A stretch of DNA of 64,000 bases from a gamma proteobacterium HTCC2207 (GCA_905182265.1 CAJJAO010000006.1:1-64000), one strand, 5' to 3'; counted from the stretch's first letter, positions 1 to 13,950 are shown. Notes: generated from the letters alone by a model not told the origin. Numbers and translations: made by a program.

Positions 1-905
1 TAATCGAGCGCCAAGCCCGTAAAAATCACTGCGCCAACAACATGATTGTTTAAAAAGGCTTTAAAGCACCCTTCTCGCTCGCGGCTTCTCGCCTGAAAAT
101 GTTGTCGTACAAAAAGGGCGGCGGCAACACCTAATCCCACAATGTATAAAGTCCCTCGCCCGAACTGTATTCCCGCCATCAGCAGCAATGCTAAGGCTGC
201 AAGCTGCAGCAAGCCGATAATTAACAGGTCATGACGACCAAATAATATGGCGGTCGACTTAATGCCTATGCGCAAATCATCCTCACGATCGACCATCGCA
301 TAATAGGTATCAAAGGCGACAGTCCAGAGAATAACAGCAGCAAAAATTAACCATAGGGCTGGCGGTAACGCCTGCTGTTGTGCCGCAAAGGCCATTGGTA
401 CCGCCCAGGCCCAAGCTGCGCCTAAACCAACCTGAGGCAAGTGGGTTACTCGCTTTAAAAATGGATAAGTAGCGGCTAATAGCAGTCCGCCCACAGAAAG
501 TACGATAGTCATAATATTGGTTAACAATACGAGTATTAAAGCTAAGGCTAAAAGACTGAAGAACAGGCGTAGTGCCTGTTGCGGGGCTATTTCGCCTGTC
601 ACTAAAGGCCTGCTTTTAGTACGCTCTACGGAGCCATCCACATGACGATCGGCATAATCATTGATCACACAGCCAGCGGCGCGCATCACCACAACCCCCA
701 AGGTAAAGATAACCAAATTGCGCAGTGAAGGCATGCCCTCGGCCGCAAACCAAAGCGCCCAATAGGTTGGCCACAATAAAAGGTAGGTGCCAATGGGACG
801 GTCGAGGCGCATCAGGCGCAGCCATTTGTTGGCTGGCGCCCCGGGCCCTGTGTTACGTTCTCTGTCAGGCTCTTTTTTGGGCTGTGTATTAGAAGGTATT
901 GTCAT
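1..905 (-). CDS. ubiA: 4-hydroxybenzoate octaprenyltransferase (UbiA), 3' end beyond the window
   Basis: Reverse strand reads MTIPSNTQPKKEPDRERNT...LRLMRLDRPIGTYLLLWPTYWALW...AAGCVINDYADRHVDG...SRPL, UbiA motifs; start overlaps the ubiC stop (ATGA). Confidence 0.93.
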   Translation of the reverse strand, partial: MTIPSNTQPKKEPDRERNTGPGAPANKWLRLMRLDRPIGTYLLLWPTYWALWFAAEGMPSLRNLVIFTLGVVVMRAAGCVINDYADRHVDGSVERTKSRPLVTGEIAPQQALRLFFSLLALALILVLLTNIMTIVLSVGGLLLAATYPFLKRVTHLPQVGLGAAWAWAVPMAFAAQQQALPPALWLIFAAVILWTVAFDTYYAMVDREDDLRIGIKSTAILFGRHDLLIIGLLQLAALALLLMAGIQFGRGTLYIVGLGVAAALFVRQHFQARSREREGCFKAFLNNHVVGAVIFTGLALD

Positions 906-1504
906 ATTGTTCGCGGATAACCAAAGCTGAGGCGTTGATTGTAAGGCGTAAAGCTAGGCAAGAATATCTCGCTCACTAACAGTGGTTTGTTATCTAAGCG
1001 AAATACCGACCGTCGTCCCCACATGGGATCTTGGAAGTCCCCCAGCGCCATAGGCATCTGGCTGTTGCTGCCAGTATGACAGGCAATTTCGACAGGCTCC
1101 CGGCGCATACTTGGGTCGCTAAACAGCAGCGCGCCAAGAGGTCGGTTATCGAGATGGGCTAGGCTGCGCAGGCGGCCGGTCAACGTGGTGAGAGGTATAA
1201 CGCTTCGAGCGTAAACCCAGGGCACACCGGCACCGAGCAGCACTACCTCGCGAATTAATGCCAGACGCCGCGCAGGTAACCCGAGGGCGCGTCGCTCTGA
1301 CAGCCTTGGCCTGTGAAGCTCTTGCCGCAGTATCTGTACCGAGAAATCACCTTGGCAGGCATCCACCAACCGCTGGGTAAGCGAGCCGGTATCTGACAGC
1401 CAATCGCGCCATTGCGCGGGCACAGTGCTATCGGACAGGGAGATCATTTGCCGCCAGGCCGGTTCTCGATGTAAACGGAATTCAGAAAATTTGGCAGTTG
1501 GCAA
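902..1504 (-). CDS. ubiC: chorismate lyase
   Basis: ORF with chorismate-lyase-like sequence (REVVLLGAGVPWVYARSVIP), adjacent to ubiA. Confidence 0.9.
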   Translation of the reverse strand: MPTAKFSEFRLHREPAWRQMISLSDSTVPAQWRDWLSDTGSLTQRLVDACQGDFSVQILRQELHRPRLSERRALGLPARRLALIREVVLLGAGVPWVYARSVIPLTTLTGRLRSLAHLDNRPLGALLFSDPSMRREPVEIACHTGSNSQMPMALGDFQDPMWGRRSVFRLDNKPLLVSEIFLPSFTPYNQRLSFGYPRTI

Positions 1505-1509
1505 AATGA

Positions 1510-2394
1510 TTAACTGCCCTTTGGGTAGATCGAAGGAAACCCTTCGGGACGAGCGCGAAAGCGCTTATATTCCCACTGATACTGGCTCGGTGCCAAAGCA
1601 ACAATGGTTTCGACGCCTCGATTCAGTGCATCCAAGCTAATTTGCTGGTCGGCGCTATTAATCGCCTCTTCTGTGGGCATAAAGTGCAGCTCCCAGCCAC
1701 CGGCAACTCGCAGTGCCGCGCACATCAATGCCTGGCTGCCCGACTTCTGAATTAGGTTATGGACCAGAGTCATGGTCTGTGCCGGAACCCCAAAAATAGG
1801 TGCAAAGTCACCACTGGCGGGTGGTGGCTGCTGATCGGGAAGGATCGCGGTAGTCTCGCCTCTGCGTAATGCTTTGAGTAATGCTGCAACGCCGCGGACA
1901 TTAGTAGGCACTAGAATCGCACCTGATCTCTCTCGAGAGGACTTAATCCAGCGCTCAAGTTCTGCGATTTTTGGTGGCTCATAAAGTGCGGTCATGGTGG
2001 TGTGTGTCGCCACCCAAAGGCCAAGCGCTTCCCAGCTTCCCTGATGAGGAATGAGTAAGATAGTGCCGCGAGGGTTATCTAACGCTGCTTGCAGATGTTC
2101 CTGCCCATGAATCGCCACAACTTTACTAGACAGCCAATCTGAGGATTGGCGCCATAGCTTGGGGGTCTCAAAAAAGGTTTGGCCGAACTGTGACATTCGC
2201 TCCCGGGCTAGGAGCTCTATCTGCTCAGCACCCATATCGGGATAACAGAGCCCCAGATTAATCTTGGTCACTCGGTAAGGGCCCGCATTGGCCCAGCGAA
2301 GGATATACCCCAAAATGCGACCAAGCTGCCTGGATACCCCTAGAGGTATCCACGAGATCAGGTTGAGGATTAAGAGGATAAGACGATTTTTCAC
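1510..2394 (-). CDS. LpxL/HtrB-family lipid A acyltransferase
   Basis: LPLAT-like: IPHQGSWEALGLW, LPDQQPP. Confidence 0.85.
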   Translation of the reverse strand: MKNRLILLILNLISWIPLGVSRQLGRILGYILRWANAGPYRVTKINLGLCYPDMGAEQIELLARERMSQFGQTFFETPKLWRQSSDWLSSKVVAIHGQEHLQAALDNPRGTILLIPHQGSWEALGLWVATHTTMTALYEPPKIAELERWIKSSRERSGAILVPTNVRGVAALLKALRRGETTAILPDQQPPPASGDFAPIFGVPAQTMTLVHNLIQKSGSQALMCAALRVAGGWELHFMPTEEAINSADQQISLDALNRGVETIVALAPSQYQWEYKRFRARPEGFPSIYPKGS

Positions 2395-3287
2395 AGTTTG
2401 GCGAGTAACTCATTTTTTAAATAGTTGCGCAGATCTTCACCAATTTCTTTGTGTATTAAGCCCAATTCAATATTGGCCTTTAGCAGACCCATCTTACTGC
2501 CGCAGTCATAGCGCGTGCCCTCATATTCGTAGGCGAGCACCTGTTCTTCGGTGAGTAATGTCTGAATAGCATCGGTAAGTTGGTACTCACCTCCCGCGCC
2601 GGGCTTGAGTGCCGCAAGGTGGGTAAACAATTGTGGGGTAAAAATATAACGGCCGGTCACACCCATATCGGATGGAGCATCTTCTAACGCTGGCTTTTCA
2701 ACAATCTCGTCCAACAAAAAGACACGGTCTGCCTGTCTAGTACCACTGATAACACCATAGGAAGAAATATCTGGCCCTGGTACTTTTTGCACTGCGATCA
2801 CAGAGCTTTTGTAAAACTCATAGATCTCAACCATTTGCTTTACAGCGCCTTTACCATGATGAATCAAATCATCGGCTAGCAGCACCGCAAAGGGTTCGTC
2901 GCCTATTAAGTGGGCTGCTGTGGATACGGCATGGCCGAGACCCAGTGCTTCTGTCTGACGAATATAGGTACAACTAACACCTTTGGGAACGACATTTTGG
3001 GCTATGGCTAGCAGATCTGTTTTGCCCCGCTGTTCAAGCTGGTGCTCTAATTCATAAGCCTTATCAAAATGATCGGCAATGCTGCGCTTGGTTCTGCCGG
3101 TAACAAAGATTAACTCTGTAATACCAGCCTCTACGGCTTCTTCGACTGCATATTGAATGAGTGGCTTATCGACCACCGGCATCATTTCTTTGGGACTTGC
3201 CTTTGTGGCAGGCAAAAATCGAGTGCCCATTCCCGCTACCGGAAATACTGCTTTGCGAACCTTATCACTGCGCCTTACATGGACCAT
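2391..3287 (-). CDS. galU: UTP-glucose-1-phosphate uridylyltransferase
   Basis: KAVFPVAGMGTRFLPATKASPKEMMPVVDKPLIQYAVEEA. Confidence 0.95.
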   Translation of the reverse strand: MVHVRRSDKVRKAVFPVAGMGTRFLPATKASPKEMMPVVDKPLIQYAVEEAVEAGITELIFVTGRTKRSIADHFDKAYELEHQLEQRGKTDLLAIAQNVVPKGVSCTYIRQTEALGLGHAVSTAAHLIGDEPFAVLLADDLIHHGKGAVKQMVEIYEFYKSSVIAVQKVPGPDISSYGVISGTRQADRVFLLDEIVEKPALEDAPSDMGVTGRYIFTPQLFTHLAALKPGAGGEYQLTDAIQTLLTEEQVLAYEYEGTRYDCGSKMGLLKANIELGLIHKEIGEDLRNYLKNELLAKL

Positions 3288-3451
3288 TACAAACTCCCTT
3301 ATTGATCAAGAATTATTCTCCAGCGAGTATTATATCCATAACTGACGAAATCAAGTCGGGTTAATCACCTTATTACCAGTGGATTGCCCTATCTTTCTCG
3401 TTTGGCGGGTTTATAATTGCGCCTTCTCTGTGCAGCATCAATTATTTGTAG

Positions 3452-4417
3452 GTGATATTTGTGAGCAATCTCTGTGCTCCTCCTGATACGTTTCAGGAAC
3501 TTATAGCAAGACTTCAGCAATACTGGGCCGATCAGGGCTGTGTCGTTATGCAACCACTCGACTTAGAAGTAGGCGCCGGCACATTTCATCCCGCCACTTT
3601 TTTGCGCTCTATTGGCCCTGAAGCTTGGAATGCAGCTTATGTGCAGCCCAGTCGACGGCCTACCGATGGTCGCTATGGTGAAAACCCCAATCGCTTGCAA
3701 CATTATTACCAATTTCAGGTGGTGATGAAGCCATCTCCCGCTGAGTTCCAAGAGCTTTATTTGGGGTCACTGCGTCATTTGGGTATTGATACATTGGTTC
3801 ATGATGTTCGCTTTGTGGAAGACAACTGGGAGTCGCCCACCCTAGGAGCCTGGGGTCTGGGCTGGGAAATCTGGTTGAACGGCATGGAAGTCTCGCAGTT
3901 TACCTATTTCCAGCAGGTTGGTGGCTTGGAGTGCTATCCCGTCACCGGCGAAATTACCTATGGTCTTGAGCGAATTGCCATGTACCTGCAAAGTGTCGAC
4001 AGTATTTACGATCTGGTTTGGGCTCATGGCCCCCAGGGCGATGTCACCTATGGCGACGTGTTTTTGCAAAACGAGCGAGAGATGTCGACCTACAACTTTG
4101 AACATGCGGACGTCGACTTTTTGTTTACGGCGTTCGATCAGTACGAAAAGGACGCTGCTAGGCTCACCGAGGCGAAGCTGCCTCTCCCTGCCTACGAAAT
4201 GGTAATGAAGGCATCTCATACGTTTAATTTGCTCGATGCACGCAAGGCCATCTCGGTGACAGAGCGCCAGCGCTATATTTTGCGAGTACGCACATTGGCT
4301 AGAGGCGTGGCTCAGGGTTATTTTGATTCCCGCATGGCCGCAGGCTTCCCCCTTGCCGATAAAGACATAGCCGCAGAGATGATTGCCAAACACAGTGCTG
4401 CGGGAGATAAAAAATGA
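3452..4417 (+). CDS. glyQ: glycyl-tRNA synthetase alpha subunit
   Basis: [42 protein letters not shown] start at 3452 or 3461. Confidence 0.97.
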   Translation: MIFVSNLCAPPDTFQELIARLQQYWADQGCVVMQPLDLEVGAGTFHPATFLRSIGPEAWNAAYVQPSRRPTDGRYGENPNRLQHYYQFQVVMKPSPAEFQELYLGSLRHLGIDTLVHDVRFVEDNWESPTLGAWGLGWEIWLNGMEVSQFTYFQQVGGLECYPVTGEITYGLERIAMYLQSVDSIYDLVWAHGPQGDVTYGDVFLQNEREMSTYNFEHADVDFLFTAFDQYEKDAARLTEAKLPLPAYEMVMKASHTFNLLDARKAISVTERQRYILRVRTLARGVAQGYFDSRMAAGFPLADKDIAAEMIAKHSAAGDKK

Positions 4418-6507
4418 GTGCAGATTTTCTAGTTGAGCTAGGCACAGAAGAACTGCCCCCTAAGGCTCTATTAGCCTTATCCAAAGCATTTACCGCTGGT
4501 ATTGTCGATGGATTCAAGGCCGCAAACTTAGGCTTTGGCGACGTTGTTGCCTATGCCGCACCACGCCGGCTTGCGGTTGTGATTAAAAACTTGGATACCC
4601 AGGCACCCAGTGCTGATATTGTAGCTTGGGGTCCCCCAGTAAAGGTCGCCTTTGATGCAGAAGGTCAGCCAACACGTGCCGCTGAGGCCTTCGCTAACAA
4701 GAACGGTATCGCGGTAAGCGAGCTAAGCAGCTATGTCGATAATGACGGCCAGCAAGATAAGCTTTGCATACGCCGCACCGAGACCGGCGCCCTCACTCGC
4801 GATCTATTGGGCGATGTGATCAATAGCTCTCTGGCGGCATTACCCATTCCCAAGCGCATGCGCTGGGGCAGTAGCAAAGAAGAATTTGTCCGCCCAGTGC
4901 AATGGGCGGTACTGCTGTTCAATGGCGAAACCTGCAAGGAAAACTTGTTAGGCATCACCTCAAGCAATCTCAGTCGCGGCCACCGTTTTCACAGCAGTGG
5001 CGAAATCGCCATTGAGTCGCCACAGACCTACGCCGACCAATTATACAAAGCCCATGTGATAGCGGACTTTGCCACTCGGCGAGATATTATTCGCACTGGT
5101 GTTGAATCTCTGGCTGCCGGACTTAACGGCACTGCAGTGATTGACGAAGATCTGCTCGATGAAGTCAGTGGACTCAATGAGTGGCCGGTGCCTTTGATGG
5201 GCCGCTTTGACGAGCACTTTTTAGACGTGCCTGCTCAAGCGTTGATTTCGTCAATGAAAGAGCACCAGAAATATTTTCATGTGGTGGACAGCAATAACAA
5301 GCTAATGTCTGCGTTTATTACCGTAGCTAACATCGAAAGCAAGGACCCTGGGCAAGTTATCAGTGGTAATGAGCGAGTGATTCGCCCAAGACTTGCCGAT
5401 GCTGCATTCTTTTATAGTAATGACAAAAAGACCTCGCTGGAGAGTCGCCGGGAGTCACTTAAGCAGGTGGTTTTTCAAGCCAAGCTGGGTTCTGTCTATG
5501 ACAAAACTGAGCGGGTAGCCGCGCTCGCTGAGACACTTGCAGCAGATACTGGCGCTGATGTGGGATTCGCACGTAGAGCGGCACAGTTAAGTAAGTCTGA
5601 TTTAGTCACCGATATGGTGGGTGAGTTTGACGATCTGCAGGGCACTATGGGTCGCGACTATGCACTTAATGACGGTGAGCCCGCAGAGGTCGCTGAAGCA
5701 CTTCTTGAGCAATACCTGCCGCGTTTTGCCGGAGACACAATTCCAAGCACTGCGACAGGCGCAACCCTAGCATTGGCAGATCGCCTAGATAGCCTTGTGG
5801 GTATATTTAGCATCGGCCAGCAGCCGTCTGGATCTAGAGACCCGTTTGCATTGCGTCGCGCTAGTCTGGGTATATTGCGTATTATTATAGAGCGCAAGAT
5901 CGATCTGGACCTGCGCAGTGCTATTAGCGCTGCTGCTATGCAATTTAATATCCCTAAAGATGCCAAAACGTCTCAGGAAGAGCTGCAAGAGCAAGTACTT
6001 ACTTACATTTTAGAGCGCTTTAAGGCTTGGTATAAAGAAGAAGATATTAGCACAGAGGTATTTGCCTCAGTAGCCTCCTTAGAGTTGGCTAACCCTCTGG
6101 ATATCAATGCTCGAGTGCAGGCAGTGCACCAGTTTTCATTGCTACCCGACGCTGTAGCCTTAGCCGCTGCCAATAAGAGAGTGTCAAACATTTTAGCCAA
6201 ACAGCTGGGCGAAAAAGCTCCTGCTGCTCTTAATAACAGTCTTCTAGAAGAGGCTGCCGAGCAACGTCTAGCGGCAGAAATCGACAGCCTGACAAAGGTG
6301 GTTACACCCCTATATAAGCAACGTGATTACAATGCAGTGCTAACAAAACTGGCTTTGCTAAGAGAACCGGTAGACGCATTTTTTGACGAAGTCATGGTCA
6401 TGGCAGACGACGAATCGGTGCGTAATAATCGTCTTGCATTGCTGCACAGCCTGCGAGCTTTATTTATTAATGTGGCGGATATTTCTCAGCTGGCACCGGC
6501 GAAGTAA
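4414..6507 (+). CDS. glyS: glycyl-tRNA synthetase beta subunit
   Basis: [19 protein letters not shown]..., overlaps glyQ. Confidence 0.97.
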   Translation: MSADFLVELGTEELPPKALLALSKAFTAGIVDGFKAANLGFGDVVAYAAPRRLAVVIKNLDTQAPSADIVAWGPPVKVAFDAEGQPTRAAEAFANKNGIAVSELSSYVDNDGQQDKLCIRRTETGALTRDLLGDVINSSLAALPIPKRMRWGSSKEEFVRPVQWAVLLFNGETCKENLLGITSSNLSRGHRFHSSGEIAIESPQTYADQLYKAHVIADFATRRDIIRTGVESLAAGLNGTAVIDEDLLDEVSGLNEWPVPLMGRFDEHFLDVPAQALISSMKEHQKYFHVVDSNNKLMSAFITVANIESKDPGQVISGNERVIRPRLADAAFFYSNDKKTSLESRRESLKQVVFQAKLGSVYDKTERVAALAETLAADTGADVGFARRAAQLSKSDLVTDMVGEFDDLQGTMGRDYALNDGEPAEVAEALLEQYLPRFAGDTIPSTATGATLALADRLDSLVGIFSIGQQPSGSRDPFALRRASLGILRIIIERKIDLDLRSAISAAAMQFNIPKDAKTSQEELQEQVLTYILERFKAWYKEEDISTEVFASVASLELANPLDINARVQAVHQFSLLPDAVALAAANKRVSNILAKQLGEKAPAALNNSLLEEAAEQRLAAEIDSLTKVVTPLYKQRDYNAVLTKLALLREPVDAFFDEVMVMADDESVRNNRLALLHSLRALFINVADISQLAPAK

Positions 6508-6614
6508 TTAAGACTGGCGGTAGAATCCGCAAGACTGCCATAGAGCTTATTGAGGCAGTTATACAGAAATCAAAAGCGGCTTCATGTAAGCCGCGTTACT
6601 TAGGTAGTCTGTAG

Positions 6615-7328
6615 ATGGAATTGCTAAGACTGTTAGGTTGGGCTCTTAGGTCAGCATTATTTTATGCTGGCTTCTTAAGTTTGGTTATTCTAATGAGCAC
6701 GGTTGCCTGTCTGCTCTTCTTTTTACCGTTCCGGATGTTGCAGCGTATCGCAACCACCGGCAATCATCTTTCCATGACATGGCTCAGGCTAACCTGTGGA
6801 ATCAATATTATTGTCAGCGGCCAGCACAATGTCCCAGAGGGTCCCTGTCTGATTCTCAGTAATCACCAAAGTACCTGGGAAACCTTTTATCTACAGTGGT
6901 TCTTCCAGCCTGCCAGCGTTATTTTAAAGCGAGGGCTCATGTGGATTCCGCTCTTTGGCTGGGCACTTGCCCTCATGCAGCCTATTGCCATAAAACGGTC
7001 AAATCCGGCAAAGGCGATTCGGTATGTGTTGAAACAGGGGGCAAAACGCCTCGCGGCCGGCAATAAAATCGTTATTTACCCAGAGGGTACTCGAGTTAGC
7101 CCTGAGGCACTGGGTGAGTTTAAGACCAGCGGTGCAGCTCTGGCCAGGAATGCTGGTGTGCCCATAGTCCCTGTTGCCCACAACGCAGGTCATTATTGGA
7201 CAAAGGATAGCTTTATCAAGAAGCCCGGTACCATTCATTTACAGATTGGACCTGCCATTGATAGCCGTTCTGGCGACGCCCGGGAGCTGACTAAGCAGGC
7301 TCGCACCTGGATCGAGAACGCACTATAA
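6615..7328 (+). CDS. plsC: 1-acyl-sn-glycerol-3-phosphate acyltransferase (PlsC family)
   Basis: NHQSTWETF ... YPEGTR acyltransferase motifs. Confidence 0.88.
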   Translation: MELLRLLGWALRSALFYAGFLSLVILMSTVACLLFFLPFRMLQRIATTGNHLSMTWLRLTCGINIIVSGQHNVPEGPCLILSNHQSTWETFYLQWFFQPASVILKRGLMWIPLFGWALALMQPIAIKRSNPAKAIRYVLKQGAKRLAAGNKIVIYPEGTRVSPEALGEFKTSGAALARNAGVPIVPVAHNAGHYWTKDSFIKKPGTIHLQIGPAIDSRSGDARELTKQARTWIENAL

Positions 7329-7481
7329 CTGCCAATTAGCGCACAAAATAAGCTAATTAATGGCGATGCAATTTAGGCCATACAATTAGGCTATTCCCCT
7401 AGGACACCGCCGTTTTATGACGTAGGTAAGTAAGGGGGCGCCTAAGAGCTAAGCAAGATTAAATATAGGAAGCGTTAAGCA

Positions 7482-7655
7482 ATGGACAGCAAGAAACCCA
7501 ACAAGCCATCTCCCTTCGAGAAACGGACTAAAAACCGCCGGGCTGCGCCAGACCGCAGAGAAGAAATTCGCTTTGAACCCCTTACAGATAACCGCCGCCA
7601 AAATTCGGGCCGGCGATTAACTGACAGAGATGTCTGGAAACCTATCGAAAAATAG
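7482..7655 (+). CDS. 57-aa Arg-rich small protein, unknown function
   Basis: ATG at 7482 preceded by AGGAAG; MDSKKPNKPSPFEKRTKNRRAAPDRREEIRFEPLTDNRRQNSGRRLTDRDVWKPIEK*; below the track cutoff. Confidence 0.65.
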   Translation: MDSKKPNKPSPFEKRTKNRRAAPDRREEIRFEPLTDNRRQNSGRRLTDRDVWKPIEK

Positions 7656-7678
7656 ATTTCCATAGTTTTTAGATATTA

Positions 7679-10099
<2,421 letters not shown>

Positions 10100-10114
10100 T
10101 TACTTTCCCGTTAT

Positions 10115-11203
10115 TCAACCTTCTGATGCGGCACCATGTTCCATGTGGAACATCTGATGCGCCGTCCCTTCCACCAATAGTCCAAAATCTTTCTTGTCCA
10201 CGCCGGTCATAAAATACTGGCAGTCTAGCCCGTTAAGACAAGCAATTACCTGAGCCCTATGATCATAATCCAACTCTGCAGGCAGGTCGTCGAGTAAAAA
10301 CACACAAGACTGACCCACCCTATTTCGGTAATGCGTTGCCTGAGCCAGTTTCAAAGCATAGACCAGAAGCTTTGTCTGGCCTCTAGACAGAACCTCTGCC
10401 GCGGCAATACCATCAACCTTGATTCGAACATCTGCTTTGTGGGCACCATAATTGGTTGTCCCTAAAGCCATATCTCGCTTCTGGCCAGCCTTCAAGACAG
10501 CGCCAAGCTCCTGCCCTTCAGCCCAACCTTGGTAGTATTCAAGCTCAACCGCGCCAAGGCCATCAAAAGCCCCTGACACCTCTTGTACAATGCCCGCAAG
10601 CTGTTCTATATATTGCCGGCGAAACTCCGTTACCTGCTCGCATAGAGGCACTAACTCAGCCGTCCAGGCGCTCAATAAATCTTCGTCCATTCTACCATGG
10701 CGGAGTAGTTGATTGCGCTGTTTTAACGCCTTTTGGAACCGCCTCCAGAGGTTTGTGTAGTTATGTTCCACGTGGAACACTCCCCAGTCCACAAACTGCC
10801 TCCGCTGCAGCGCGCCACCCTCTAATAAGGTGAAACTGTGGGCATCAATAAGTTGCAGCGGTAGCTCTTCTACCAGCTGCACCGCAGACTGTATGGACTT
10901 TCCATCTAACCTGGCTTCAAATTTACCCTGAGCAGTACGCTTGATTCCTAGCTGGTGGCTAGTGCCAGACTTACTGCGCTCGATACGAGCAGACACAACA
11001 AGCTCATCCGCCTGATGGTTAACCACCACACGAAGATCACGATGTTTAAAGGACCGGCCGCGGCCGAGAAGGTATATTGCTTCAAGAAAACTGGTTTTTC
11101 CGCTTCCGTTAGCTCCGTAAATCAGATTGGCGCTAGGATGGCAGTCGATTTGGATGTTCGCAATATTTCTGACTTGCAGAACATCCAACCGGGAGATGTG
11201 CAT
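10115..11203 (-). CDS. recF: DNA replication/repair protein RecF
   Basis: YGANGSGKTSFLEAIYLLGRGRSF; between gyrB and dnaN. Confidence 0.97.
   Translation of the reverse strand: MHISRLDVLQVRNIANIQIDCHPSANLIYGANGSGKTSFLEAIYLLGRGRSFKHRDLRVVVNHQADELVVSARIERSKSGTSHQLGIKRTAQGKFEARLDGKSIQSAVQLVEELPLQLIDAHSFTLLEGGALQRRQFVDWGVFHVEHNYTNLWRRFQKALKQRNQLLRHGRMDEDLLSAWTAELVPLCEQVTEFRRQYIEQLAGIVQEVSGAFDGLGAVELEYYQGWAEGQELGAVLKAGQKRDMALGTTNYGAHKADVRIKVDGIAAAEVLSRGQTKLLVYALKLAQATHYRNRVGQSCVFLLDDLPAELDYDHRAQVIACLNGLDCQYFMTGVDKKDFGLLVEGTAHQMFHMEHGAASEG
10137..10152. promoter_or_regulatory. near-consensus parS site
   Basis: TGTTCCATGTGGAACA, one mismatch to the 10764 site; inside the recF 3' end. Confidence 0.7.
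10764..10779. promoter_or_regulatory. parS site (ParB binding)
   Basis: TGTTCCACGTGGAACA, perfect 16-bp palindrome matching the Pseudomonas-type parS consensus; inside recF. Confidence 0.9.
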
Positions 11204-11263
11204 AGTACTAGACCTAGTACTTAATGGTTTGTGGCGCTAGACGGGTACGTATCTTAACCAACA

Positions 11264-12361
11264 TTACAGGCGCATTGGCATAACAACATAGACCGCTGAG
11301 CCATCGGCAGCGTCCTCGACTAGAGCACTGCTATTTGAATCCGACAATGTGAACCGGATTTCAGTGCCCTTAAGCACATTCAAGACATCCAGTAGGTAAC
11401 TAACATTAAATCCAATTTCTAGGTCATTACCAGCATAGTTAACAGTGACCTCTTCTTCAGCCTCTTCTTGCTCAGGATTATTAGCTACCATCTTGATGGC
11501 GCCATTAGATAGCAAGATACGCACACCACGATATTTTTCATTAGATAAAATAGCTGTGCGACCGAAGGCCTGCTTGAGCTCAGCGCGATCACCAATAACC
11601 TGCTTGTCGCCACCCTTGGGCAGCACGCGATCATAGTCTGGGTATGCGCCGTCAACTAACTTAGACGTAAAGCAGTAGTCAGTACCTGTGATACGAATAT
11701 GGTTGGCACCCATAGCCACTTGCACAATCTCGTCACCCAACAGCCGCGAAAGCTCCATAATGCCCTTACGAGGCAGAATAGCGGTTAACGTGCCCTCGAC
11801 TTCTACTTCACACTCGCCGTCGCATAGGGCCATTCTGTGACCGTCTGTGGCGACTGCGCGCAATTTATTTGTCGACACTTCCCACAGCATGCCGTTTAGG
11901 TAATACCTAACGTCTTGCTGAGCCATCGCAAAGGATGTAGCTTCAATGAGACCCTTGAGCATGCTGGCCTGGACCGCGAAATCAATGCCTTTCTCGCCCT
12001 CATCAACCGAGGGGAATTCATTGGCAGGCAGAGTAGCCAAGGTAAACTTACTGCGCCCGCTCTTGAGCTGAGCCTTGCCATCGCTACTTGAGAAATCAAC
12101 CTGCGCACCTTCTGGAAGCGAACGACAAATATCGAGAAACTTACGCGCCGAGACGGTAACTTCACCACCCTCATCCGCAGAACCCACTTCCGTGGAGCCA
12201 ACAATTTCAACCTCAAGATCCGTACCGGTCAATGACAGACGGGTACCTTGCAGACTTAGCAAGACATTGGACAAAATAGGCAGAGTTTGGCGGCGTTCAA
12301 CAACACCGACAACAAGCTGTAAGGGGTTGAGTAATGCTTCTCGGGAAAGGCTGAATTTCAT
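11264..12361 (-). CDS. dnaN: DNA polymerase III beta sliding clamp
   Basis: MKFSLSREALLNPLQLVVGVVERRQTLPILSNVLL. Confidence 0.98.
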   Translation of the reverse strand: MKFSLSREALLNPLQLVVGVVERRQTLPILSNVLLSLQGTRLSLTGTDLEVEIVGSTEVGSADEGGEVTVSARKFLDICRSLPEGAQVDFSSSDGKAQLKSGRSKFTLATLPANEFPSVDEGEKGIDFAVQASMLKGLIEATSFAMAQQDVRYYLNGMLWEVSTNKLRAVATDGHRMALCDGECEVEVEGTLTAILPRKGIMELSRLLGDEIVQVAMGANHIRITGTDYCFTSKLVDGAYPDYDRVLPKGGDKQVIGDRAELKQAFGRTAILSNEKYRGVRILLSNGAIKMVANNPEQEEAEEEVTVNYAGNDLEIGFNVSYLLDVLNVLKGTEIRFTLSDSNSSALVEDAADGSAVYVVMPMRL

Positions 12362-12398
12362 GGTAACTTTTATTCTCCAACACTTGGTAACAGTTAAA

Positions 12399-13859
12399 TT
12401 AGGTCGATAGCGTTCTGTAGAGGTTCTTTAGATCGCGCTGCACTTCTCTATCAATACTCTCAAGCTCTTTCACCTTGCGGCAAGCATGCAGTACCGTCGT
12501 GTGGTCGCGACCACCAAATGACTCTCCAATCTCAGGCAAACTATGGTTCGTCAGCTCTTTAGCAATAGACATTGCAACCTGCCTAGGCCGAGCCACGGAA
12601 CGACTGCGCCGTTTAGACAGAAGGTCCGACATCTTAAGCTTATAATAGTCGGCAACAACCCTCTGAATATTGTCTATGGTAACTAGCTTATCCTGCAGTG
12701 CCAATAGGTCTTTAAGGGATTCCCTAATTAAATCTATATCAATTGCCCGGCCAGTGAACTGGGCATGAGCCATTACCCTTTTCAGCGCGCCCTCGAGCTC
12801 ACGAACATTAGAGCGAATGCGCTGGGCAATAAAGAATGCGGCGTCTTCAGACAGGGACATACCCACCTGTTCAGCCTTGTTGATCAAGATCGCTGCACGA
12901 GTTTCTAATTCCGGAGGCTCAACAGCCACCGTCAGTCCCCAACCAAATCGAGATTTAAGGCGCTCTTCTACCCCATCGATCTCTTTAGGGTAGCGATCGC
13001 AGGTAAGAATCATCTGCTGGCCACCCTCAAGCAAAGCATTGTAGGTATGGAAAAACTCTTCCTGGGACCGCTCTTTGCCCGAAAAGAACTGAATATCATC
13101 AATTAACAGCGCATCTACCGATCGATAAAAGCGCTTAAACTCGTCAATCGCTTTAAGCTGTAGCGCCTTAACCATATCTGCCACAAACCGCTCAGAGTGC
13201 AGATAAACAATTTTTGCATCAGGCTTTCTGGCCTTAAGCGCATTGCCAACAGCGTGCATCAGGTGAGTTTTACCCAGGCCAACACCACCGTAGATAAAGA
13301 GTGGGTTATAAGACCCACCAGGATTTTCTGCCACCTGCTGAGCTGCAGCAAAAGCAAGCTGATTGGACTTACCCTCGACAAAACTGTCGAAGGTGAAATT
13401 TTTGTTTAGATTAGTCTTCAGGCTGCTTTCGGCCGCAGACTTAATAATGGCCGGCGCGTCGACAATAATTCGAGAGCTATTATCAGCGCGGAAATGTGGC
13501 TCATTAAAATTTGGGCGTTCAGCCATAGGCGCAACAACAGGTTGGCCATCAGCAGGCTGACTATTTTGAAAGTGAGGACGTCTTGAAGGTTTTGCGGTAA
13601 CACCCAACGATATGGAGCGGCCTCCTAACTCATCAAAAAGTTCTTCGATACGAGACAAAAATTTAGTTTTGACCCAGTCTTCAATAAACCGGTTGGGAGC
13701 CATTAGCTGAACGCTAGAGCCTCCATTAATAACATCAGTCACAGGCGCGACTGTCAGTGGGCGAATCCAGGTATTATATTGCTGCTCAGGCAACTCACTT
13801 CTGAGCTGACTCTGGCATTGCGACCAAACCGTTTCTGGCACATCAAACCCCATTATCAC
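12399..13859 (-). CDS. dnaA: chromosomal replication initiator DnaA
   Basis: [37 protein letters not shown] signature. Confidence 0.99.
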   Translation of the reverse strand: MIMGFDVPETVWSQCQSQLRSELPEQQYNTWIRPLTVAPVTDVINGGSSVQLMAPNRFIEDWVKTKFLSRIEELFDELGGRSISLGVTAKPSRRPHFQNSQPADGQPVVAPMAERPNFNEPHFRADNSSRIIVDAPAIIKSAAESSLKTNLNKNFTFDSFVEGKSNQLAFAAAQQVAENPGGSYNPLFIYGGVGLGKTHLMHAVGNALKARKPDAKIVYLHSERFVADMVKALQLKAIDEFKRFYRSVDALLIDDIQFFSGKERSQEEFFHTYNALLEGGQQMILTCDRYPKEIDGVEERLKSRFGWGLTVAVEPPELETRAAILINKAEQVGMSLSEDAAFFIAQRIRSNVRELEGALKRVMAHAQFTGRAIDIDLIRESLKDLLALQDKLVTIDNIQRVVADYYKLKMSDLLSKRRSRSVARPRQVAMSIAKELTNHSLPEIGESFGGRDHTTVLHACRKVKELESIDREVQRDLKNLYRTLST

Positions 13860-13950
13860 AACCTTAATTTACCCGCATCACTACCCAGAAAACCAAACCC
13901 AATTTCCGCAGAAACAAGCTCAGTTCGCCAAGAAACACGCAACTCATTTC

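Noticed and set aside
3842-4393. 183-aa minus-strand ORF
   Set aside because: Fully antisense to glyQ; shadow ORF with no recognisable family.
10456-10833. 125-aa plus-strand ORF
   Set aside because: Antisense to recF; Gln/Pro-rich shadow translation.
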